Positions 53,935-60,754 of a stretch of 64,000 nucleotides of DNA are shown piece by piece (the first letter of the stretch is position 1; every line of letters starts with the position of its first letter). Source of the stretch: an uncultured Christensenella sp. (GTDB taxonomy: Bacteria > Bacillota > Clostridia > Christensenellales > Borkfalkiaceae). The DNA is taken from positions 48,835 through 112,834 of the forward strand of contig CAJTJC010000005.1 in assembly GCA_910576655.1 (NCBI GenBank). The letters are read 5' to 3'. The notes under the pieces are model-generated. The model saw only the letters and a list, made by a program, of their open reading frames with translations, searched no databases and was not told where the DNA came from. Made by a program: the position numbers and the translations under genes.

Positions 53935-54208
53935 TTATTTTCTTTCTTTTTCAGCTTTTTCACGTTCTGCACGAGCGCGGTCCAATCTGATAAAATAATC
54001 GTCATCCATTTTTTCAGGCATAGCAGAGCGTGATATAGCCTGCTCCATTTCTGCAAGCTTTTTCGCAACTTCTTCTGCCTGCGCTTCTTTTCTGCGTTTT
54101 TCCTCCTCGCGCCTTGCGCGGTCAAGCGGCGTGTGTGACTCTACAAATTTAACAATTTCCAAGTCAGCCTCTCTGCGAGAGTAGTCTGATTTGCGCGCGG
54201 TAGATTTT
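53935..54208 (-). pseudogene. Decayed fragment of a TIR-family gene
   Basis: Directly after the TIR gene stop codon, and in the same frame, the sequence reads SDYSRREADLEIVKFVESHTPL and a Lys/Glu-rich helix. This copies residues ~295-345 of the preceding gene (IDYSRREADLEIVKFVESHTPL). DNA similarity is high in 54110-54185 against 55270-55350. The zinc ribbon, TPR and TIR core are missing. A short product starting at the ATG at 54162 (75 residues) is possible but probably meaningless. It is a remnant of a tandem duplication or gene conversion. Confidence 0.75.
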
Positions 54209-56230
54209 TTATTTGATTTTTGTTAAAAACGTTTGATACGTATTAATTTTATCGCTCAACCCTTTAATTGAGTTTTGATATTCTCTCTCTTTTGTTCTAA
54301 AATTATCTTCAAACACGTTTAACTTTCTTTCCGCATCAAGTAAACTATCTTCGTAACGTGAGCATTCTCTTGATTTAATATTATATTTACGTTCTTTTTT
54401 GAAGTAAACTATATTATCCACTATTACTATGATTATTACAACGGCGTAAAATATCAGACCAGCCAGTATGCCATAAACTACCGACTTAACGATAGTCAAT
54501 AAAAAGTTTACAAACGTACCGTTTTCATTATATCCCCAAGTAAATGCGGTTGACAAACTACTGAAATCATCAACTTTATAGGATACTATTACGTATGCAA
54601 CAAACCAAATCACGCAGGCTACAGCCGCTATTATCGCTCCTATTATAAAAATTACTAATGGTTTAAATTCTTCGGTTATTTTGTCTGGGAAGCAAGGCAC
54701 CCTACTTTTAGCTTGCAAAGCTTGCGTCTTCCTTGCATCAACTTCAGGCTGTAATTCTTTGATTTTACTGTTATATTGCTTATTAGCATCTTCATAACTT
54801 TTGATATATAAATCTCTTTGCGTCAAACTTTCATCCAAAGACTTTTGTACTATTTTTTTTAATTTATCATTAAACACATCTATTCGTTCTTTAATTTCCC
54901 CATCCGCAAAGCGAACAGCAAAATTATAATTTTTATTATTCAATATCCTGTCGAATATTCCCAAATCATTTAATTCGGCATCTTTTTCGTCGACCCAATG
55001 GAATTCACATAAAAACATTCCCCACCAGGCGTAAGCATTTTCAGGCGCTAGCTTTGTAATATCGTCGAAAATTTCGCTGCCCTTATCGAAATTCTTCACT
55101 TCAAGTTCTAAATTTGCACGCGTTAAAAGTGATTTTATTGTAAATTCTGCACCTGGCTGAGTATTGAATTTGAGATTTTCAAGCCTATCTTCGAGTGCTT
55201 TTTGCGCTTGTTTTTGTGCCTCTATTTGTTTTTTTATTTCCTCTGCCTGCGCTTCTTTCTTACGCTTTTCTTCTTCTCTTTTTGCTTTTGCCAGCGGCGT
55301 ATGCGACTCTACAAATTTAACAATTTCCAGGTCAGCCTCTCTGCGAGAGTAGTCGATTCCTTGAATTTTACCGTGATTTTCGCCCGGCAGACGCTCTATA
55401 GGTCTACCGTTGAATACAATCGTTAATGCGTCGTTTTCTTTGTCCTTGTTGTTTACAAGGGTTTTAAAACGGTTGTACTCGTTCTGAACCCAAGGGGTTC
55501 TTAAATACTCCTCGTTACTGCATACGACAATCATTGTTTCTGAGGTATAAAGCGCGTACAAAATCATAGCCTCGTAGTCCGCGCCGATTCTGCCCTTTAT
55601 TTCACGTTCCGAGAAAAACGGCGTGAAGCCGCTGCGTTTAAGCAAATCATAAATTGCGTCGGCGTTATACGCGTCGTCCGTCCAGTTCTTTTTTGTGCCG
55701 TCGTTTTGCTCGGCATCAAGCCTTGATACCTTAACGCAAATAAAACAATCATAATCGATGCCCGACTGTTTTAGCTGCAAAAACGCACTGCGGATATAAT
55801 CTATTTCCTGCGCCTTGGATTCGTAAATAATTTTTTGTTTTTCCGTAGCGCAGTTAACCGCGGCAATATAATTCTTATTTTTTACAAATTCTTTATCGGT
55901 AAACTCGTAGCATATCGGCTGTAACCTATTGTTTACCAAATCTTTTATATATCTTACCCTGAATTCAGAAAGTGCCATTCCCCAGTACGCTTCGGGCTCG
56001 TTTTTATCGTACTCTGCCGCTTTTGAAAAAGCACTGTAAGCGTCGTCAAATTTGCCGGTATCCAAATCGTGTTCGCCACTTCTTATAAAGTTTAATGCGG
56101 CAGTGCTTACTTCTTTTTTCGGTATTGTAAACACGCTTTTACAAGATTCACATTGAACAATACCGTTTTCCGATTTAGTTAAATCAAGCCCTGCGCCGCA
56201 ATTTTTACATTCGTATGTCCGCAATTCCAT
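54209..56230 (-). CDS. Zinc ribbon-TPR-TIR protein with C-terminal membrane segments
   Basis: The 673-residue product has a zinc ribbon (C8, C11, C27, C30), a TPR segment (~45-85, 'GKFDDAYSAFSKAAEYDKNEPEAYWGMAL'), a TIR domain (~158-300, with TPWVQNEYNRF keeping the candidate catalytic glutamate), a coiled coil (~330-365), a second TPR block (~370-430), two or three membrane spans (~523-553 and ~572-610) and a final coiled coil. It is a shorter paralogue of the giant TIR gene, sharing the zinc ribbon-TPR-TIR order. TIR domains in bacterial immunity often cleave NAD+; that activity is only inferred. Eleven bases separate it from the CHMP-like gene. Confidence 0.87.
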   Translation of the reverse strand: MELRTYECKNCGAGLDLTKSENGIVQCESCKSVFTIPKKEVSTAALNFIRSGEHDLDTGKFDDAYSAFSKAAEYDKNEPEAYWGMALSEFRVRYIKDLVNNRLQPICYEFTDKEFVKNKNYIAAVNCATEKQKIIYESKAQEIDYIRSAFLQLKQSGIDYDCFICVKVSRLDAEQNDGTKKNWTDDAYNADAIYDLLKRSGFTPFFSEREIKGRIGADYEAMILYALYTSETMIVVCSNEEYLRTPWVQNEYNRFKTLVNNKDKENDALTIVFNGRPIERLPGENHGKIQGIDYSRREADLEIVKFVESHTPLAKAKREEEKRKKEAQAEEIKKQIEAQKQAQKALEDRLENLKFNTQPGAEFTIKSLLTRANLELEVKNFDKGSEIFDDITKLAPENAYAWWGMFLCEFHWVDEKDAELNDLGIFDRILNNKNYNFAVRFADGEIKERIDVFNDKLKKIVQKSLDESLTQRDLYIKSYEDANKQYNSKIKELQPEVDARKTQALQAKSRVPCFPDKITEEFKPLVIFIIGAIIAAVACVIWFVAYVIVSYKVDDFSSLSTAFTWGYNENGTFVNFLLTIVKSVVYGILAGLIFYAVVIIIVIVDNIVYFKKERKYNIKSRECSRYEDSLLDAERKLNVFEDNFRTKEREYQNSIKGLSDKINTYQTFLTKIK

Positions 56231-56241
56231 TACATTATCCT

Positions 56242-56805
56242 TTAACCCATTTTCTTCTTTAACTCTTCAAGCTCTTTCGCTATCATTTGCTCGGTTATAT
56301 TGTCGGAAACGGCTTCGTTTCCGATAAGGCTTTCAAGCTCTTTGCTGTCGCTTTCCGTGCCGGAATAACTTGAAGAGAATGCAGATTCCGTTTCGTCCAT
56401 AAAGTTTTCCATCTGTTCGGTCTGCATTTCCACGCTTGTCATAGCTTCGGTAAACTGTTTTTCCACCTTCAAGAAATCTTTTTCCTTGGTCAGCTTCATC
56501 ATATCCTTTGAAAGCGAACCCATACCCTTTAAAAACTCCGCGGTCATTGCGGACATATCCTTCATTTGAGAGGTAATTTCAAAATTGAGCTTCATTTCAT
56601 AGACGCGCTTTTGTTGCGTGATAGTCATTTTCAGCCCCGAAAGCGCAAGATTATACTGCGCAGCCAAACCCTTTTGCTTTGCCTGCTTGCCAGCCTCGAT
56701 ATATACTTTTTTCTGCTCTTCCAGCTTCTGAATTTGCTTATTCATAGAATTGATAGTCTGCTTTATAAGCATTTTTTTCTTAATTTCTTTTTTCGTAACC
56801 GCCAT
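56242..56805 (-). CDS. ESCRT-III-like protein, CHMP1/Vps2-type
   Basis: The 187-residue protein is wholly helical: a basic N-terminal half of two long helices (~5-85), then 'FLKGMGSLSKDMMKL' and a block ending QTEQMENFMDETE (128-140). The latter closely resembles CHMP1 (QTQQMEDTM in the same relative place, after a KSM...MDKFE segment). An acidic, Ser-rich linker leads to the C-terminus TEQMIAKELEELKKKMG, which fits a MIM1 motif (LxxRLxxLK; here I175, L179, L182, K183). MIM1 binds MIT domains, and a MIT-like AAA+ protein is encoded in the same operon. PspA/Vipp1 are the known bacterial ESCRT-III members; this one looks nearer to the eukaryotic type by motif. A generic coiled coil is the alternative. 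Confidence 0.65.
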   Translation of the reverse strand: MAVTKKEIKKKMLIKQTINSMNKQIQKLEEQKKVYIEAGKQAKQKGLAAQYNLALSGLKMTITQQKRVYEMKLNFEITSQMKDMSAMTAEFLKGMGSLSKDMMKLTKEKDFLKVEKQFTEAMTSVEMQTEQMENFMDETESAFSSSYSGTESDSKELESLIGNEAVSDNITEQMIAKELEELKKKMG

Positions 56806-56806
56806 T

Positions 56807-57406
56807 TTATTCTCCTTTGTCCGTTTTACCGTTCGGCTTACCGTTTTCCGCTTCGGTCATTTCCTGTTCGGAATTTACCATTTCTTCCGTTTCGAACATA
56901 GCCAAAAGCGCGTCGTCCTGCTCGTTCATACCGTAAATTTTGCCGTTCGGCTCGTACGCTTCCTCGACCGCTTTGAAGGTTTCGTCCGCAGAGGTCAGAA
57001 CGTCTTCCGACTTAACGCGCGTGTTAAGTGTTTTATTCAGAAACTTTGCCAGCCCTTTCTGGTCTGCAAGAAGATTGCCGAGCGACACCTTCGCCGAATT
57101 TTTAAAGAACTGATTGTCGTCTATCGCAGTCTTTAATTTGTTAAGCAGCTGAATGTTGTACATAAGGTACATTGCGCGTTGGACGCTCTGCTCGCGCTCG
57201 GATTTCAGGGCGTTAATGCGCTTTGCGTAAAACAGCTTTATTTCCCTGTTGACTTCTTTTTTGCCCTTTGCCATAAGCTCGTCAACCTGCTTTTGCTTAT
57301 CGACAAGCCCGTCCTCTATACTCTGCAATTCCTTTTCAAGCTTACATATTGCGTCGACCGTTTCCTCTCGCGTCAGTCTGTCGTATTTATTTTTAAAAGG
57401 CCACAT
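56807..57406 (-). CDS. ESCRT-III-like protein, Snf7-type candidate
   Basis: The 199-residue helical protein begins MWPFKNK, a hydrophobic/basic start like the membrane-inserting N-terminus of yeast Snf7 (MWSSLFGW). Two long helices follow (~14-100; EKELQSIEDGLVDKQKQV, then 'YAKRINALKSEREQSVQRAMYLMYN'), a shorter helix pair, and a strongly acidic C-terminus (~150-199) as in Snf7/CHMP4. One base separates it from the CHMP1-like gene, so two different ESCRT-III-like subunits appear to be made together. Similarity is of pattern only. Confidence 0.5.
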   Translation of the reverse strand: MWPFKNKYDRLTREETVDAICKLEKELQSIEDGLVDKQKQVDELMAKGKKEVNREIKLFYAKRINALKSEREQSVQRAMYLMYNIQLLNKLKTAIDDNQFFKNSAKVSLGNLLADQKGLAKFLNKTLNTRVKSEDVLTSADETFKAVEEAYEPNGKIYGMNEQDDALLAMFETEEMVNSEQEMTEAENGKPNGKTDKGE

Positions 57407-57409
57407 ACG

Positions 57410-57745
57410 TCACCTGTTGAAATTCGTATTTCTGTCGGCGACCGCAAGCTCGATATCGGTAAGCATATCGGTCACCTTTTTTGTGGTTTCGCCGTCGGAC
57501 TTCGTAAGGGCAATGCGCATATCGCCTATTTTGTTTTTTATAATTTTGTCGCAATCGACGACCTTGGGATTAAGACTCGGAATAAGATATTTCAGCTTGA
57601 CCTGCAATTCCTTCAATCCGTCGACTATTTCCGCGTTGTCCTTTGCAAGTATTATCAGCGCGTCCACCGATTTGCTGTTTACTTCTACCAGCTCTCTGTC
57701 GTCCTTAACCTTATCGGCAACTTTTTTCTTTCTGAAAAAACACAT
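57410..57745 (-). CDS. Small helical protein of the TIR/ESCRT-like operon
   Basis: The 111-residue product starts with MCFFRKKK, again hydrophobic then basic, and is otherwise predicted helical (~15-55 and ~65-105). No family recognised. It is spaced 3 bases from both neighbours, so it is likely an integral part of the system, perhaps a membrane-binding adaptor. Confidence 0.6.
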   Translation of the reverse strand: MCFFRKKKVADKVKDDRELVEVNSKSVDALIILAKDNAEIVDGLKELQVKLKYLIPSLNPKVVDCDKIIKNKIGDMRIALTKSDGETTKKVTDMLTDIELAVADRNTNFNR

Positions 57746-57748
57746 TTT

Positions 57749-58780
57749 TTACTCTCCTTTAACAAGTTTTTTCCCGCAGTTAGCGCAGAAAACCGCGTCG
57801 TACGAGTTTGACTTTCCGCAATCGGGGCAAATTATGGGCTCTTTACTTACCCTCTTCCCGCAATGCGGGCAGAATTTATCCGCAGGACCGTATTCGAGAC
57901 CGCAATTAGGACATTTGCTTTTTTCTGCATCGTTCTCTTTTGTACCTATAACCTTTAACACCTCGTAATAGGCGTTTTTATCCTGTAATTCGAGATTGCG
58001 AAGATATTTATCGCGTTCCCATTGCTTGTCGTCAAGGCGCTCTATTTCGGCAAGATATTCTTTCAGCTTTTCCTGCTTTTTCCTTTCCGCCGCGGCATTT
58101 TCTATTGCCGCCATATCCTCGTCGCTCCAAACGAATTTTTTGATTATAAAGTTTTTTATGGCTACGCCGTACTCGGCCTTAAATTTTTCGCTTAAAATTT
58201 CCCCTATCGTGTTGCCTATTTCCAGCTTGTTGGCGTCGCACTGGTCGTAGGTCAGCTTTTTGTCGTTAAGGACTCGCAAAAATATATCGGTAAATAAGTT
58301 GACTACGATAGCTCTGAACATATCTCCGTATGCTTCCCTGTCAAACTCGTCCGCCGTAACCGCAGTCGTTTTATAAAACTGCAAAGCGTTATCCACGCAT
58401 ATATCGAATTCGCCGTTCGCACCGACGGTTACAACACGGTTGCTTGCCTCGTCCCGGAATGTGATTTTATTAGGCGTACCCCAGCAAATCGTTATTTTAC
58501 CGTTTTTAGCCAAATAAATTACCTCTACAGAAAAGCCCTTTTTCCAGTTTTTAATCTCGCTTTTATCGTCGAATACGTTTACAGGGCCTTCCTCGTAATA
58601 CCGTACGTCGCTACCGCCTTTAACTATTAAGGCATTATGTGATTGCGGTATCTCCACAAACGCGTTTTTATCGGTGATAACGTCCTTAATTTTTACGAAT
58701 AACACCGAATTATCCTTGCTGTTTGCGTTGCAAAGGTTTTGGTCGAATTTGATTATCTGTTCTTTTTGCTTTGAAAACAT
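57749..58780 (-). CDS. SPFH-domain protein with two C-terminal zinc ribbons
   Basis: The 343-residue protein has an SPFH/Band-7-like domain (~25-225, with 'IPQSHNALIVKGG' and 'CWGTPNKITFRD'), a charged helix (~230-270) and two zinc ribbons at the end (CPNCG...CPHCG and CPDCG...CANCG). It is of the YdjI type; in B. subtilis the ydjFGHI operon pairs YdjI with the PspA paralogue YdjF, an ESCRT-III family member, which supports a membrane role here. Names such as 'virion core protein' for this family are misleading. GGGAGGAG precedes the ATG; first gene of the operon. Confidence 0.8.
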   Translation of the reverse strand: MFSKQKEQIIKFDQNLCNANSKDNSVLFVKIKDVITDKNAFVEIPQSHNALIVKGGSDVRYYEEGPVNVFDDKSEIKNWKKGFSVEVIYLAKNGKITICWGTPNKITFRDEASNRVVTVGANGEFDICVDNALQFYKTTAVTADEFDREAYGDMFRAIVVNLFTDIFLRVLNDKKLTYDQCDANKLEIGNTIGEILSEKFKAEYGVAIKNFIIKKFVWSDEDMAAIENAAAERKKQEKLKEYLAEIERLDDKQWERDKYLRNLELQDKNAYYEVLKVIGTKENDAEKSKCPNCGLEYGPADKFCPHCGKRVSKEPIICPDCGKSNSYDAVFCANCGKKLVKGE

Positions 58781-58821
58781 AAGCTCCTCCCGTATGATAG
58801 TTGAAATTTTGCAAAACTATT

Positions 58822-58925
58822 TCATTTTGTAATAATTTTATCACATTGTGAAGTAATAGTCAATAATATTATTTCATTTTGTGAGTTTCTGTTATACCCC
58901 ACGTAATAGTTACTTCATTTAGTGG
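58822..58925. promoter_or_regulatory. Cluster of four operator-like sites
   Basis: Four related 11-mers share TCA(T/C)(T/A)TTGTGA: TCATTTTGTAA (58822-58832), TCACATTGTGA (58841-58851, palindromic), TCATTTTGTGA (58874-58884) and TCATTTAGTGG (58915-58925). A TATT(A)CT or TATT half flanks several. They lie between the divergent XRE gene and the TIR/ESCRT-like operon and are its likely binding sites. Confidence 0.65.
58835..58863 (-). promoter_or_regulatory. Promoter of the TIR/ESCRT-like operon
   Basis: TTGACT (58863-58858), 17 bases, TAAAAT (58840-58835) on the minus strand. The spacer contains the palindromic operator TCACATTGTGA, and a second site covers the expected start point, an arrangement typical of repression. 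Confidence 0.75.
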
Positions 58926-58951
58926 TAAACTAAAATTAAGGAGTTTAACTT

Positions 58952-59290
58952 ATGTTTTCTATCCGGCTTAAAGAACTGAGGCAAAAGAATAATCTTTCGC
59001 AAAAAGAATTTGCCGAAATGTTAAAGGTTTCTACCGGAACAGTGGGAAATTGGGAAGTAGGCTTACGCGAGCCAGACTTTAAAATGCTGATAAAAATCGC
59101 CGATATTTTTAACGTCCCGTGCGATTATATTCTCGACAGATTCGATAATGACGCCCCGAAACGCACTTCTGTCAGCGCCATTGAAGAGGAAATGCTTTCC
59201 GAATTCCGCAGCGTTGGCAAAAAGCTTGGCGCCGACGGACAAAAGGCAATTATCTCAATAGCAAAAATTCTTAATGAAAAAAGCCGTTAA
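58952..59290 (+). CDS. XRE-family transcriptional regulator
   Basis: The 112-residue protein has a Cro/C1-type HTH in residues ~5-60 ('NLSQKEFAEMLKVSTGTVGNWEVG') and a short C-terminal helical part that may dimerise. AAGGAG lies before the ATG. It is divergent from the TIR/ESCRT-like operon, with four operator-like sites between, so it probably represses that operon and itself. No metallopeptidase or sensor domain is fused, so the inducer is unknown. Confidence 0.88.
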   Translation: MFSIRLKELRQKNNLSQKEFAEMLKVSTGTVGNWEVGLREPDFKMLIKIADIFNVPCDYILDRFDNDAPKRTSVSAIEEEMLSEFRSVGKKLGADGQKAIISIAKILNEKSR

Positions 59291-59302
59291 CTTTGAAACA
59301 CA

Positions 59303-59346
59303 AAAAGGCTACGGCTGCTCGTTCGAGCAGCCGTAGCCTTTTTTAT
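59303..59346 (+). terminator. Strong terminator of the XRE gene
   Basis: A ~16-bp stem (AAGGCTACGGCTGCTC and its complement, loop GTTC) followed by six Ts. The next 120 bases up to 59467 hold no recognisable feature. Confidence 0.92.
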
Positions 59347-59467
59347 AATAAATAAAATTTTATTAAGCCGTTTAAATATTCGCAGCAAAATCTGCACGCG
59401 TGATTTTATATTCTGTTAACGCGCCGCGTCCGTTACACCGAAACTACATTACAATGCGCATTTTTCC

Positions 59468-60724
59468 CTACTCATTCAGATTCTCCCTTGCGGTGGCAAG
59501 CATAAGCTTTATGCGGTTTTCCTGATTTACCTTGGTTGCAGACGGGTCGTAGTCCACCGCGACGATATTTTCGTCCTTGTATAAATTTTTAAGCGTGCGT
59601 ATCGCCCCCTTGCCCGCAACGTGGTTAGGCAGACAGCCGAACGGCTGGGCGCACACTATATTTTTTACGCCCGTTTCGGCAAACGCCGCCATTTCCGCGG
59701 GAATCAGCCAGCCCTCGCCCATCTTAACGCCCTGATTTAACACCTTGTCCGCGCAGTTTCTCAGATGCTCGAAATCGTGTACGGGCGTAAAATTGCCGTC
59801 GCTTTTGAACTGCTCTATTATTTTGCGCTGCATTTTGTACAGACGGTTATAAAATATTTTGTACGCCAACGCTTTAAGCGCGCCGTGACCGTAAAGGCGT
59901 CTGTCGTTTACCACGTTGATTATACAGTACATTGCAAAATCCATCATAGGCGGCATAACCGGCTCGCAGTCCTCGGAAACGAGGAACTCTTCAAGTCTGT
60001 TATTGCCCAAGCGTGAATACTTGACGTATATTTCGCCGACAACGCCGACGCGCACCTTCTTTTCGGCGCTGCGCTTTACCGCAGCAAACGCTTTGATTAT
60101 TTTTTCGTTAATCTTAGCGTACCTTTTATATCTGCCGCTCTTGAACTGCTCGGTTACGAACTCAATCATTTCGTCGCGTACCCTGTCCGACTCGCCCGCC
60201 TCGGTTTCGTAGGGACGGGTCTGATTATAGCACCACATAATACTGTCGCAGTAGAATACGGAATACAGAATTTTGACGAACAGCTTCAACGTCAAATCGA
60301 AGCACGAATCCTTTTCAAGTCCCGAAATATTTACAGAAACCACGGGCACCTGCGGGAATTCGGAATAGATGGCTTTTTTCACCAGCGGCATATAGTTGGA
60401 CGCGCGGCATCCGCCGCCCGTCTGCGTAATCAACAGCGCTGTGCGCTCCAAATCGTACTTACCGCTTTTAAGCGCGTCGATATACTGCCCCACCACGCAA
60501 AGGCAAGGATAACACGTATCGTTATGAACGTGCTTCAAGCCCTCGTCAATGACGGCGCGGCTGTCGTTTTTCAGCACCTCGACGTCATACCCTTCAAGCT
60601 TTATTACCTCCTGTATAAGCAGAAAATGCCAGCTGAGCATATCGGGAATGAGTATTTTGTGCGTCTTTTTCATAGACTTGTCCCACTTGGGATAGTCGTT
60701 TGTATAATCCTTAATTTTTTTCAT
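59468..60724 (-). CDS. Acyl-CoA dehydratase activase-related protein, C-terminal component
   Basis: The 418-residue protein matches the C-terminal part of the ~1400-residue BadF/DUF2229-type proteins of Clostridia: 'HNDTCYPCLCVVGQYI', 'TQTGGGCRASNY', 'YSRLGNNRLEEFL', 'CAQPFGCLPNHV'. Conserved cysteines (CYPC, GGGC, FGC) suggest an iron-sulphur site as in 2-hydroxyacyl-CoA dehydratase subunits. It follows the activase gene by 30 bases. Substrate and pathway are not known for this branch. Confidence 0.8.
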   Translation of the reverse strand: MKKIKDYTNDYPKWDKSMKKTHKILIPDMLSWHFLLIQEVIKLEGYDVEVLKNDSRAVIDEGLKHVHNDTCYPCLCVVGQYIDALKSGKYDLERTALLITQTGGGCRASNYMPLVKKAIYSEFPQVPVVSVNISGLEKDSCFDLTLKLFVKILYSVFYCDSIMWCYNQTRPYETEAGESDRVRDEMIEFVTEQFKSGRYKRYAKINEKIIKAFAAVKRSAEKKVRVGVVGEIYVKYSRLGNNRLEEFLVSEDCEPVMPPMMDFAMYCIINVVNDRRLYGHGALKALAYKIFYNRLYKMQRKIIEQFKSDGNFTPVHDFEHLRNCADKVLNQGVKMGEGWLIPAEMAAFAETGVKNIVCAQPFGCLPNHVAGKGAIRTLKNLYKDENIVAVDYDPSATKVNQENRIKLMLATARENLNE

Positions 60725-60754
60725 ACAGGTACTTTCGATTATTCGCGTAGCCGT

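Noticed and set aside
53925..54125. Alternative 66-codon leftward frame in the TIR remnant
   Set aside because: It is out of frame with the part that copies the TIR gene and has no similarity to it.
56242..56805. Assignment of the CHMP-like protein as ordinary PspA
   Set aside because: PspA is ~220-230 residues with a different N-terminal helix and no MIM1-like tail; the block at 128-140 is nearer CHMP1. PspA remains a possible distant relative.
57749..58780. SPFH/zinc ribbon protein as sign of a virus or prophage ('virion core protein')
   Set aside because: That label is inherited from database naming; no capsid, terminase, portal or integrase genes are near.
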